A stretch of 64,000 bases of DNA from Margaritispora aquatica (Eukaryota > Ascomycota > Leotiomycetes > Helotiales > Discinellaceae): the NCBI GenBank assembly GCA_007644065.1, contig VJWN01000002.1, positions 1,947,831 to 2,011,830 on the forward strand, written 5' to 3'. The notes under the pieces were generated by a model, which had not been told where the DNA came from, did no database searches, and saw nothing but the letters and a program-made list of their open reading frames with translations. Below, in pieces: positions 43,974 through 55,887 of this stretch. The translations under genes were made by a program, and so were the position numbers. How positions within the stretch are numbered: position 1 is the stretch's first letter; each line of letters begins with the position of its first letter.

Positions 43974-46293
43974 TTGTGAGCCATATTTTGTGCAGTTTGG
44001 AGTTTGGATTTTTGTCGACAGACTGAAGAAGTCAATTAGAATAAGTGTGTCTAATTAAAAATGGAACATTAATCAAATCATTCTTATTGCATGTCCTGAG
44101 CCGAATGCGAGTAACAGTCCACTTTGTGATCGATCTACTGGCGGTTTCTGCAGAACTCACATGAGGATATATAACGATATAATGCGAGTTGTTACATATT
44201 GTGTTCAGGTTTGAGTGATTCCAATGAACGCATATTCAGGCTCAAAACTTCAAAATCAATCAATTATCAAGGGTACACACGATGATGGCCATATTGGTAA
44301 GCGATTGGCGATTCTCAATCAGTCAATACCATATGGTTCCGAATGATATCAAATCATTCTTTAAATCTTCGAATCTACTTACATCATGAAGTACACTTCA
44401 AATCCTCAACAAAGAAGCACATTTCTCCAAGTTCGAGATTCTCCCAGTTAACAATCAGCGTTCTAGGTATTGGAAGCACACTCAACTTCTCCCCTCACAA
44501 TCTCTTCTTGCGAATTTTTACACCATATTCCCTGATCAAGTGAGTACACACAGAAAACCAACCATCATGACTTCCCTTTCAATTCATCTCACCTTGATCG
44601 ACCTAGTAGCCATCAAAGTCTCAACCTGCTCTTAGAACAGTGCAACCATCAACACAAACAAATTTCAACACCACCCTAACCACACGCGCATATAATCTCC
44701 GTGCTCACCGCCGCGGTCTTCCTTTCACCCATGGCAGCACGCTACAAGACATGTGCAAAGACTAGACGCCGTAGGCTTACTCGTCTTCACAGATCTGAAG
44801 ACTGGATCACAGCTCCTTCACCGCAAAGGTCCTCTTCGTAAGCTACGGCTCAGACTTCAGACTCGCGATAGAGGTGAGTATAACTGGAACTCGGAAATGC
44901 CTCGAACATTTCCTGGCTGTCTGAGATTCTTTCCCATGCTGCGGGATAATCACCCTATACACACTGGTCGTGTGAGTGGTTCCTTCCTTGGTGGCTTGGC
45001 CTTTTTCGAAATTAACGAAATTTTGACAGTGGTGGAGTAATGTTGATAATTCTATTCAGTTGGGGGCTAGCGAGATTCATTCGCGAGTTCAGCTCACTAA
45101 AGTAAGTCTTGGATCGTATCAGACACATGGGCGCTTTTGGGTCATGACGCACTCGCTTAAAGACTTAAAAAGCAAAATATCGGGTCTTGTCGCAACTGCA
45201 GATTCAATGTAAATGGACGCCGGAAAAACAACCAACCCAAGACATCGAAAGATTCGAGAAACCCGATGGCTGCAGCCCGGGTCAAGCATGCATGAGCGTT
45301 TACGCGGTCAACGCATCCCGGCAGCTCATAGATGCCACTCAGTAGCCGAGATGCCACCATCGCCTGCATGGTGGCTGAGATTGACTTTGACAGTCCCGTG
45401 TTTACGGCGACTGTAATTTCGATTTCCAGCCAATCCACTGGTATAATAAAGCTCGGAAGACTGAGTATTTCAAGAACTATATCAATGAGATCATCAGCAT
45501 TATTCCTAGTAATAATAGTATTTGAATCACTGATGTATGTTCTTGATGTCCGTGGTGCTTTTTAGAGATGATTACTAACGATTTGTTACAATTCTATGCA
45601 AATGTCAATGTCGATTAAGAGGCGAAATTTCTGCGAGATGTCGTGCCGGTAAGCTCTGAGTTTCATTTTCACGATAGTCCTTGAAGCTCTAGATCGCTTA
45701 ACCACTGTCCCGCTGTCTTGAATCATTAGCTAGCTCCGGATATAGTCGATGAACAACAACATCTGGATCTTCAATTATGCATGTATGATATCCGATCCAA
45801 ACTACCATAGCGCTCCACCAGGTTGTGCCCCACTCGTTCGTGCCCATATGTTTGCAACAGATCTCAGAAATGTCTTCAAGGATACAACTTTCTGATTGAC
45901 TGGATCGTTCTGGGAACTTTCTTTTATCGCGTCTGAGTCGGACATCTTCCAATCATATAAATTTTCAGCTGTCGTTTTCTTTTTAATCTAAAGACTAATG
46001 TCTGCATTGCGTTGTTTTTGTTGATGGCATGGCTTGCTGGAACTTCCACATTAGTTTGACATCCTCACGTTTTTGTAAGTTTCCTTTGAAACATACGGGC
46101 AAACTTTGTGAAGGTTTGATGCGCAGTCCAAAATGGGACACATGACCGCCAAATGCTAGCGAAGAAACTGGATCCGCACGAAGAAAGAAAGTGATACAAA
46201 CAGCTTGGCTTTCGTCCATCGGACATCCCAAAAACCCTTAGATTTCTCCGGGTTTTTCATCAATCATAATCATTGTCGCCGTCCTCAGGATAA
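43974..46293. other. Gene-poor region with scattered weak ORFs
   Basis: 2.3 kb without a gene I can support. Fragments such as 45952-45698 (minus, 84 codons, KFPERSSQSESCILEDI...) and short plus-strand frames near 44400 and 44760 look partly protein-like, but they end in stops and lack consistent splice sites. Decayed genes are likely. Confidence 0.45.
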
Positions 46294-46503
46294 TCACTCT
46301 GCTTGAGTGCCAAACTGCAGGTTCCGTGGCGTGACGAATTTGAAAATTCCTCCCAGTCTCACGCTCAACCTCGTACTAGGGTTGTCATTAAACCCAGTGA
46401 CAACGATGTCTTCATTCCAATTTGTATCTCGTAAATAATACGGGCCCTTGCAGCCATGACCGTAAATTGTTTTGAAGTGGCCGTTAGCGTTGACAAGAAG
46501 AAA
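46294..46503 (-). CDS. Possible terminal exon of an unidentified gene
   Basis: A 69-codon open stretch after a plausible acceptor (GATTCAAG|TTT), ending in TGA. It reads as a globular segment: FLLVNANGHFKTIYGHG, then WNEDIVVTGFNDNP and RLSVRLGGIFKFVTPR. I could not find an upstream exon whose donor keeps this frame; the nearest open frame (46758-46510, acidic) does not splice in phase. No family recognised. Could be a gene fragment or an exon whose partner I missed. Confidence 0.3.
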   Translation of the reverse strand, partial: FLLVNANGHFKTIYGHGCKGPYYLRDTNWNEDIVVTGFNDNPSTRLSVRLGGIFKFVTPRNLQFGTQAE

Positions 46504-47475
46504 CTTGAATCAAACCCATTTATTTCGTTGACACGATTTGGAACCACTGAAACTGCTTGCGTTAGCTTCTCCTTGGTTGGAGGGTCTTGTACGATTGCCT
46601 CTTGTCAGTTCGATGTCTGATTCAGCGATTTGCAGAAAAGCTGAATGTTCCGTCCCACCTTTATCAAGCATGTTGTCGGCTCCAAGTCCCGACCTAGGTT
46701 GCTCAGCAGACAACTCGAAATCTACCATTTCCACATCCCCAGACATCCTATCTATCACTTCATCTTTTTCAGGCTAGACAAAGACCTCAAGTGTCGCATC
46801 AAACTTGAACGCATGCAGAGAAACATCCAGGCCGTTATTCAGCGTATAGAAGCAGGAACCCGTCTCAAAAGTCCACCTCTCATTCTCGCTCTGCAAAGCC
46901 CACCTCACCATCGCACAAGCAGTCAGCTGCACTCTCTGTCTCTACACTAGTGCCCAACACGCTTCATCCTCATCATTCAGAAGAACACCTGTGTCCTGGA
47001 GCGCTTCCGTATCACTCTATTTCCGCCACATAGTAATGGTCAGGCAGCGTGTTGTGGGCACCTCATCGTTGGTCTGAGCTTCGAACCTGGATTGTTCCGT
47101 GTACTTACTTGCGAGACCAGAGGGCGTGTTCTTGATGCTTTCTTGGTGGAGGTATGAAGCGTAGATTTTGGCAAGGTGTGGTAGCCTATGTCTCCGATGA
47201 TTTTCATGTCTTCATTTAGGCCGAGCATCCAAGGATGTACTTCAAAGCAAGCGGTGTAGACTTGTGTGTGAATGATACTAGTTCGAGCTTGTGCTAGATG
47301 AGTGACGTATCAGTTGCATTCGTACAATTATTGTCAAACATGTGAATGAAGTTTAGAAGTATGAGCGTCGAGGGCTTGTGATCAATCAGGCTAGCAAATA
47401 CAGCATAACCGAAGAGCATGAACTCACAAAGTCCAGTATGATCACTAGCCTCATGATAATGTCGGGCCTACTAAT
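46504..47475. other. Intergenic or decayed region, about 1 kb
   Basis: Contains an 82-codon minus-strand frame (46758-46510) with acidic, disordered composition and no domain. I see nothing else supportable. Confidence 0.4.
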
Positions 47476-48390
47476 TCAAGTTATACAAGATTTACACGGA
47501 TAATCTACTATAATGCTATGATTCTTGGGTATCGCAGGCGTATAATACGGACAAATAACAGGCGTCACACAAGAATCCGGAAGCGCTAAACCCCCTTCAT
47601 TCAGCTCCTGCCATGATTCCCGCCATTTTTTATAGAACCCCTTGACAAGTCTGAAGTAATTTTTCTCGTTCTCGCTGGCCAGCGGGATGGAGCTCTGTAG
47701 GATGTTACCTCCGTGGCTAGTCCTCCTTAGCTCTCGGAGGGGGAGATTGTAGTGATGGAACTCATGTCGATCGGTTAGGTCTGCGAACCGCACGTAATAA
47801 AGGTGTGAGATAAGCTTGAGACTGTGGTCGCGTCGAAGCCATACCATTACGGCGTAGTCCATCGGGTCTGCGAGAATACTTTGTTGAATTATGGAATAGT
47901 ACTGGAAACGATTCCTGCCCTGCCTTGGGAACGTGCCTCATGTAATATTGATCTATGCCCATTTAGTCTTCATTTGAGCAGGGCAAGAACAGAGCAGGTG
48001 GTCGCTAACGCAATGTGAATCGACCAAGTGAACCGGAATTGGATGTTCGGAAAGAGGGAGAGCGTGCAATGAGAAACTCGCACATCTAAATCTCCTCCCA
48101 CATCGCCTTAGCAACACCAGAATTCTCCGTAATTTATGAAGCCTCTAACCACCATGAATCTACCCCAACATACTATCCATAATCTGATCCCTCAAAATGT
48201 CTGGATATATCGCAGTGATCCTCCTCGCAAAGTTCCCAAGATCTAGCGTCACTACAACATTCATGCATATCTCAGGATAAAACCTCCAATTTGCCCTATG
48301 ATCCTCGGGGTGCGGAGGATGTCTGCTCGTAATGAAGTATTTCGCCGTCTTGTCGTGGGTTTTGAACACTTGCAGTAGTTCTGTAGTCAT
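47476..48390 (-). CDS. Hypothetical protein, two-exon model
   Basis: ATG at 48390, exon 48390-48174 with donor GTATGT, then exon 47936-47476; 225 residues. The reading frames on both sides look protein-like: TAKYFITSRHPPHPEDH, ICMNVVVTLDLGNFARRI, then RFQYYSIIQQSILADPMDYAV, ISHLYYVRFADLTDRHEF and GGNILQSS. The join is phase-compatible, but the acceptor (ACATGAG) is weak and the intron long (237 nt). The second exon alone is the best-supported part. No domain recognised. It may be a decayed gene. Confidence 0.35.
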
Positions 48391-49338
48391 CGATCAATCT
48401 TGACCTGCATCAGATCGAGAAGCATGCAAGTCTGCTCGTATCCCAGCCCTCTCGTCTTGGGCCCTATAAGGTAGTTGAAGCAAGTCTCCTGATCTGAACA
48501 TAGCACAGTCCTAGCTTCTCGGACCCCGAGGAATAAAAGTTTCCGCATCCGTGAGCTGATTAATGAGCTCCAGGGTCCCTTTCTTATCTGTATAATACAA
48601 ACGCATATGTTTTCCGCTCCAACTCCTAACATCGCTTGTCATTCGAACACTTGCAGCATGCACAGGTCTCCGCAGTTTCGATCCTGTTGACGGATTTCAT
48701 GAGATCGGGCGTCGCTGATCACCAAAGGCTAGACAACTTAGGAGTTTTTCTTTGGAAGAAACTTTTAGAATTCTTCAACTAGGTCTTGACGCTCGGAGGG
48801 ATTGGCGTCACTTCCTCATGTTCGGTCCTCCTCGCCGAACCTTATTTCTTGTATAACTTCCGACAATTCGGAGATTAAACGATAGCTAAGCAGAAATTAT
48901 TGACGCAATCTGGCAAGAATGTCGTCATGCCTAGGAAGATATGTAGCTCTATGAAATGTTGAGCTTCAAGAACAAAGAACCCCCACGTAATCAGGGCACG
49001 CTTTTTGGTGAATGCCATTATAATGCTCCAATTCTTGGCAATTATTGGGGCTAGGCAAAGAAGCGACTTTTAGAAAAGATTTAGAGTTACCTCTCTTTTA
49101 GTTATCATGAAAAAAATTACGAAAACAATTTGCCCTGTCTTCAAAATTTCACGGGCAAGAGTGTAGCATAAACGTTAAGTTTCGTAGACCTTCTACTAGG
49201 ATATTGTCCTACAAAACCCCAAAACATAACATGGCGAAAACAATAAGCACATGGTATCATAGCATCATTACCATATACTCCATATCCCACAAGAGAAGAC
49301 TTCCATACCATCCATGTCCCAAGTAACTTACCATATCA
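48391..49338. other. Intergenic, 0.9 kb
   Basis: AT-rich 3' flank of the membrane protein gene plus upstream sequence of the hypothetical gene. An 81-codon minus frame (48632-48387) has no support. No RNA gene seen. Confidence 0.5.
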
Positions 49339-50438
49339 TCACAGAGCAATCCCTCCCTCCTTAACAAACATACGCTGTAAAAATATGTTAGCACATTTTA
49401 CCAATCATGTCCAGGACCACTTACTTTTACAGCACCAACAACGTTCGTGCAAAATACCAGATAAATCCCAAGGAGCGCAATGATCAAGCCCGAGAAGACA
49501 CCAATCAGAACCCAAATAACCGTATTATCATTTGGCTCGTCGTCCTCTTCGAACTTCTGCTGCGGCTTCTTCTTCTCATCCTTCTGGTTGAAGCCATCAC
49601 ACCAAAAGGCCATACTCTCAACCTTGATATCGCTACCCACAGGTCCCGTAGAGAGACACTTCCCAATATCCGAGTCCTTCAGCTCCACAAGCCCGTATCG
49701 CTTAGAGATCTTGCGATCACCACACTTCGGATCCTCGAAGCGAGCCCACAATGCCCTGGTACCGTTCGCGCAGGTCGGTGCTTGCTTGATGTGAAAGCTG
49801 TATCCCGGGGTTGTAACACACTGCTTGTCCGGCTTCAGGTTGAATGGCTTGTCACCACCAACCGTGTATCCAGAGCAAGCAGGGCTCAAATTAGAGACGA
49901 TCACCGCATCGGCAGACTGGTCGACATCGGATGGGATAACTTTCGCAGGGGAATTGCAGCGGAAGATCATCGACCAGCCTTCCATCGGTCCAGACCAGAT
50001 GCAGAAATCGCGACCGATGTCCGACTGCTTGATTTGCGCATTAGCAACCGGTTCCCCCTCGCACTTGTTCTGATACCAGTAGCTCCACATCGGGGTCGAG
50101 CCATCTGCACAAGATGGGAGTCTCTTGAATTGGATATTCGAGGAGGAGAAGTTTTCGCCACTCAGACAACTGTCTGCAGGGAGCACGATCATCTCGGATG
50201 TATCGAAGGTAGTCGTTTTGCACCTCATATCTGTGCCCTTCTTATCCTTGACGGGGCCCACGGGAGTGATGAGGAAAATTCCATTGTCTGATGCATCGAA
50301 GTTGGTTTCAACTTTGGCTTCAGTTTTGGCTTCAACATTGCTTCCTGGAGTGCGGAATGGCTGTTGGTCTGATCGTGCTGAGACCAGGCTGCAGCATGCG
50401 GCGAGCGCAAGAGCTTTCATCTGGAATGATGCAACCAT
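49339..50438 (-). CDS. Type I membrane protein with duplicated cysteine-rich ectodomain
   Basis: Two exons, 50438-49425 and 49374-49339; 349 residues. The last exon adds KRMFVKEGGIAL and a stop after a GTAAGT donor; without it the frame reads into the intron. A signal peptide (MKALALAACCSLVSA) precedes an extracytoplasmic region and a TM helix (VIWVLIGVFSGLIIALLGIY) near 310-330, with a short cytosolic tail. The ectodomain holds two similar units of about 80 residues: C...LPSCADGSTPMWSYWYQNKC...QSDIG...MIFRC and C...APTCANGTRALWARFEDPKC...DSDIG...MAFWC. I know no named domain for this. Surface or secretory-pathway location follows from topology. Confidence 0.78.
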
Positions 50439-51175
50439 CACGGGGAGGTGTGTAGGTCTTAGTGGCTAGCTTTTTGTGATGTTCCCGTCGAAAATGACTT
50501 CAACATATCAAAAGATGACGGGGAGAAAGAAGAGATCATGACATAGAAGGCTTCCCCTCGTTGTCGTTGATGTTGGACAACTGCGCCGCACTGGCAGCGC
50601 AGGGGTGAAGCATTTATCCGCATCTTGATATTCCACAACCAAACGTCTGAGAATTAGAGAAGGTTTTCATGGCACTTGTCATTAGACTCGTCGTCAACAA
50701 TTGTCCAAACTATGGCCATAGTAAGGACAGCATTTATCTTGCACTGACGTTTGAGATGAAAAGATCTTATGAAGTGGTTAAAATAAGCATATTTTAAGCT
50801 CTACCACGTGATCTCCAAAGGTCACGGGGTCTAGGTAGTTTCACACCTCAAGTCTGCCTTACCTAGGATATGGAAAGAGCTCAAGGTTTGGGGTATATAA
50901 ACGTTTTGACAGTACAAGCTGACATCACCATTGTCTTACTTAGCACCGAGGTAGCACATCAAACCAGAGACTAATATTCAGCAAATGAATTCATTTACTT
51001 AGCGAAAGCCCAAAACTCGAAATCCAAAATCCCAAAATCCTAAACCCACTCCTCCTCAGAAGAGGACCAATCTAAAATGCCTCCCACTGCGCCTCTAAAT
51101 CCTAGTCCCAGATCTAAGCCCAATTCCCTCTATTTTCCCAAAAGCTCAGTATACTTCAAAAGCTCCAAGCTTAAT
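50439..51175. other. Intergenic, 0.7 kb
   Basis: Promoter region of the membrane protein gene and 3' flank of the secreted-protein gene, both minus strand. A CACGTGATC site lies near 50805. Nothing else seen. Confidence 0.5.
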
Positions 51176-52008
51176 CTAACACTTAAGGATAGCACCTCCA
51201 CCGCTAACAACACATGAAGGGTTGATGTTGTAGCACCACTATAACATTCAACAAGCGTCAGTGGTCTTTTTCCTCAAAATCTCAAGTAAAAGCAGGGAAG
51301 ACTTACGTTCTGGAATCCACCATCTCCCTGGAGAGTGAAGGTGTTGCCGTTATTGAAGACAAGGACATCGTAACTATCAAATCACCATCAGCATTCCACT
51401 CTCACTGCAGGAAAAAGAAGGAAGGAGAAAGGAGAAAAAGAGACGCACTCGACATTCGCGCCGATCTTAGCATCATACACAGCGCGCTGGATTGTGATAG
51501 CAGACCCAGTGAATGTATACCCCACATTGCTCATCACGACGTTCTTGCCAGGGAATTGAATCATAGCCGAGCCAACAACTTGCTGGGTGAAGCTCTTGCG
51601 ACGCTGTAGTTTGACCGTCAGCATCTACACTCTCACTCTCCCATGTCGATGGTGAAAGTGCCAAACTTACGTTGATGTCGCTGTCGATCATGCCTTGGAT
51701 GAGGGCGGTGACTTTGTCGATGATAGTGATGACGATCTGGTCAGCTGCAAAGGTAACCTGACGCTTAGGCTTCGACTTTGCGGCAGAGAGCGAGCTATGT
51801 TTTAGTTAGCACACTCTTCTGTCAAAATCCCAGAGGCAGGGCCAACTTACGCAGTAACAACCGAGGCTGAGACTAATGGCGTCAAGATGGTAGAGTTGCC
51901 ATTTGTGAAGACCTCGACAGCACTATCGCGTGTATCGAAAGTTGGGACAGCAGATGCGAGTGATGCGAGAGCAACGACGCAGTAGATGGCAGTTTGAGTG
52001 AAGAGCAT
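51176..52008 (-). CDS. Small secreted protein (DUF7888-like, effector-type)
   Basis: Five exons: 52008-51851, 51794-51671, 51603-51449, 51373-51307, 51238-51176; 188 residues. The N-terminus is a signal peptide (MLFTQTAIYCVVALASLASA). A Kex2-like site follows in KPKRQV, suggesting a removed propeptide. The mature part is helical then strand-rich (QIVITIIDKVTALIQGMIDSDI, FTGSAITIQRAVYD) and ends in a Cys- and Gly-rich tail with the pattern LQGDGGFQNWCYN...C...GGGAILKC. This tail matches what I remember of the fungal DUF7888 secreted family. Small size, secretion and Cys content fit an effector or surface protein, but no function is known. None of the five exons shows up as one continuous ORF. 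Confidence 0.83.
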
Positions 52009-53793
52009 GATTGGCGGTTTGGAGTTTTAGTTTAGATAAACGAAGTGAGTGAGTGTGTTGTGCTTTACAGTTGCAGAGTGAAAGAATGAAGTGAGTGGGT
52101 GAAAGATTGGAAGACTGGAAGATGATGCTGGATGAATGTGTCTGAGAGTGTGATGAGGAGCTCTTTCGTCGAGAGGAGTGCTGGTTCTTATATTTGCTTT
52201 GGAGTTGGTTGTCTAACCTCAGCTTCTCATATCAGGGGATATTGATGCTCGAAAATAGAACCATCACTTCTCATGACCATGCCAAATCTCGTGAACTGTA
52301 TCTAGTTGACACCATCCACAGTGGACCATGAATCCATGTACGATAAATAAGATGCACCGAATAGCACACATAATTTAACTTAAGCTCATGAATTGATATG
52401 CAAAGCTATGTTTTGAGGCTAAGCTTATCCCCACAAACGCTTAATCGGAAGATACGAGATCAACTCACTGCCTCTCACTGACGATAATACCCTATAATGA
52501 GAAAGGATTAGCTAGTTTCAAGTATATAGCTCTTGGGTTGCGAGATGAACATGCTCTTAGAATGCCTTGAGGATTTTGAAGTGAAAGCTAAATTTGTGGA
52601 TTTTGAGTTAAATACCATCCACTACAGTATCATAATAAGACATGACTCGGAAACACAATGCCAAAGATCATCCGGTCCAGAATGTCGCAGGAATAACAGA
52701 AGTATGGGTGTCCCAGACTGTCACCGTTTCAGCATAGAAACTCTATTTCTCAGCCCCATTCTCTCACATGACCCATTTCCAAGCCTATCCCTTCACTATA
52801 TAGGTAGAAATTCCAAGTTGCCAAATCCCCGCCGGTGATTCGTTACAAACGCCATCAGGGCCGTTTTGCGAGTCCCGGCCTTCGCTTATCGCGTCTTGAA
52901 CAATGTCGTTCATTATGTCAATACGCTTCGACTAATATTCCCTTCTGGCTCTTGTAGCAGGTATTGTTCCAGGTAAACCCTCCTTGGTACGCGGAATCAT
53001 CGAAAAGCAAACAGCTCAATATTCTTGACTTTGCCGTCCTCCAATTGCCGGATCGAGGTTACCAGTGTGCTATCGTCGTCACTCCTATCAACACCGAGCA
53101 AAGTTTTCAGCTCCCCATGTATATCGTCCGATTTGAATGAATCGTAATTATGGGCACATGCTCTTGATGGGTTGAGCATAACGTGAGGAAAGCTCTCGAG
53201 TACCTTCTATGCCGGGCCATAGTGAGGCTTGTTTTGGTGGGTAACGACCACCTCACTATCTGAAGAATCTACTTCAGACTGCCTGCATTGTCAGGACGTC
53301 TCCTTGTTGTACGCTCACGGAGCAACAGCATGGAGAGATTTGGGAGATTCAAAGATCCAAACTTGTTACTGAAACGAAGCATTAGTCACATATCCTTTGA
53401 TATCACCCGAGTAGTACAGATAATGCCCAGAGCAACTATTGGGACGATACTGCTTTTATACTAAAAGAGCGTCCCATTACATAGCTTGCCAAGGGACAGC
53501 AGGATACCAATGACAGATTGTTACCCACAGAGTATTTTCATACATGTCGAAATGATGCGTGATGATCAATTCTTCCACCTGATTCGCTTCTTCGTTGGGC
53601 CAACACCTTGCAGCTGGTCCCATTCGCTTGAGGGAGACATAACAAACAAATCAACGCGACGGGAAGTTACCTTAGTGTAGAACTTAGTTTTAATTCAAAG
53701 GACTGATACCATGTGGAATATTTCTATTGTTCGTGGCGTGATTTGAGATCTGCAATCTGGTGTGAAGCTAGATTCTACTAGTAAAGCTAGTTT
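52009..53793. other. Intergenic, 1.8 kb
   Basis: A minus-strand frame at 53179-52997 (60 codons, HGELKTLLGVDRSDDDSTLVTSIRQL...) is weakly protein-like and may be a remnant. The rest shows no gene, RNA or repeat. Near 52040-52150 lies the 5' leader of the secreted-protein gene. Confidence 0.5.
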
Positions 53794-55887
53794 TTAACAC
53801 TTCAGAAAGATGCCCTTTCTCATCTCACTTTCCCTAACCTCAAACATGACTTGTATGCCAACAAACAAGACTGCTGTGGCTGAGGCCAAGAACATAAGAC
53901 CTAGAAACAAATTAGTTTCAATCTGTTATATTCATGGACTAGGCTTACCTGAGTAGTCTTTGAAAATGCCATGGATAATGCTTTTCAGTCCATCAACCCC
54001 AACCGCGAAACCAACAAGGTTAGCCATCATCATCATCATTAGATTTCCAACAACTCCAAACCCACACAACACTCGGTAGGCTGTTAAGTTGTTTTCCCAC
54101 TTCCTTCTCGGGAATATGTACCCTGCTATCACTTCTGGCAGCATAAACAACACAATCAACCAACCCCAAACAAGAAGATTCAGACTAATATCATGCCACA
54201 ATGCAACAAATGTGAAAACCATAGCATAATTGAATGCTGATCTCACCATATCCAGCCAAGTACGTGAGCTCGAACCTCCAAGGGGCACGTAAAGATATCG
54301 AATAAGCCATCGGTTGTAACTCTTGTGCCAGCCACGCCAGAAGGCAACCGTCGATGGATTGTTAGACAGACATCTGATCATGTTCTCAGGCGGATCAATG
54401 CCATCAATCAAGGACCAAAGACGGAAAAATCTCCATGGAAGAAGAAGCTTCAACCACAAGACGTGGAGATTGAAATACGAAAGCAGAGAAAGCTGTTTAG
54501 GGGTGTAATCTGACCAGACTGGATTGCCTTTGGAGATGGCAACGCAGTAATCGAAATGTAAGAGTACTTCCATGGCCAACAGGCAAAGCAAGAAGCGAAT
54601 GCCATACTTGACAGTCCTTGATGTTTCAATGCTTGCAGGGGCGAATTTGAGTTGCGAAATATAGTCATTGAATGTAAAAATTGGGCCGGCCAAGTAGAGG
54701 GGTGCGTAAATTGCATATGCTACGTAGTTCCGGAAGCTGTAATCCTTGGCATTGGCAGGGATTTTGATGCGATCTCTTTCTGAAAGATTGGCGGGGTCGA
54801 GTTGCTTCTTCTTAGGTGCATTAGCAACGAAAGTGTCGTGCAAATTTTGTTGACTAACCTCTATTGGACTTCCGCCTCTTCTATCTAAGCTCCAGTAATA
54901 GTCAAGATTGAAGCTGATGAGCCGCAACACGGTGATGTTAAAAAGAATATGCCACCGATGCATTATGCCACTGTAACCATCGAGCCAAACGCCTAAGCCG
55001 TGGAACATCTCGTGGGTTACCTGGGGTGACAGGTGGTCTGCAATCCTCGCAAATTGGTACCCATCCCCAATTTCGTTCGCAAAAAGTACTCCAATATTGA
55101 ATATCCATGTCGCTGCTGGAATAGCAGATCGTGGTAGCTGCGTCGCTATGCAGTAATTCGAGGATAGAATGGCAAGAACTTTAAAAATCGAGAAGCCATG
55201 CATTGCGCCGAGAAAGACAAGGGCGAAGCCAAAATCAAAGGATACACGCTGCTCCTTTCTTGCCTCCCCATCTGCAAACGATGAATAGTTGCTGCCATTG
55301 GGTCTTGGTGAGTTCGCCCGCGTCGGCATAGGTCGAAGAAAGTTATAGGCTCTCCGAGCGAGCGGGTGGAGGACAAGCAGGAGTGCAAGGTATGGTACAT
55401 TCCGGCGGAAAGTAAAATACTGGGCATCAGAAATGTCCTGTCCACAATAAGCAACAAGCAATCATTCATGCAGCATTTCACCTACGATCTTCCTTCCTGG
55501 AATCCATCCATCACTTAGAAGGTGTTCAAACTTGTAGTAGTTTGGATGTGACGCTATTCCATGTCAGGAATCTGGTGGCAGAGAAAGGTGGGAGAGCTCA
55601 CGTCGAGATACATCATAAGCGACCCAGAACATATATGGAACAATGGTCAAGAAGACAAAGTAATAGCAGTAGAATTCGGGAGTTTTCCATTTCGATGGTT
55701 GTGCAATGGGTCGGCCGCTGCGGTCTGTCTTTACACCAATGCCCCCTTTTGAATCATCTCGCTTTAGTAAAGAGGTGTCAGCGCGGCTGTCGAGGACTGT
55801 TCTGTAAGGAGTGGCAGAAGAGCTCGTGAAGCGTGTATCAATGGTGTCGAGAGCGTAAATGCTCTTGACATAGGAGAGGATGCCCAT
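53794..55887 (-). CDS. GUP1: MBOAT acyltransferase Gup1 (GPI-anchor remodelling)
   Basis: Exons 55887-55602, 55553-55486, 55437-53949, 53900-53794; 649 residues. Gup1 re-acylates GPI anchors in the endoplasmic reticulum, adding a long saturated chain to the lyso-GPI lipid; it was first described for glycerol uptake. Conserved parts: the N-terminal TM (YCYYFVFLTIVPYMFWVAYDVSR), HLLSDGWIPGRK in exon 2, multiple TMs, the MBOAT segment FWRGWHKSYNRWLIRYLYVP with His489, and WHDISLNLLVWGW with catalytic His533. The last exon adds LFVGIQVMFEVRE and ends KGIFLKC, matching the usual fungal Gup1 C-terminus; without it the protein would end in intron sequence. No anomalies. Confidence 0.93.

Noticed and set aside
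49407..50291. 294-codon plus-strand ORF
   Set aside because: Shadow of the minus-strand membrane protein gene, which has a signal peptide, TM, conserved Cys repeats and a spliced C-terminus.
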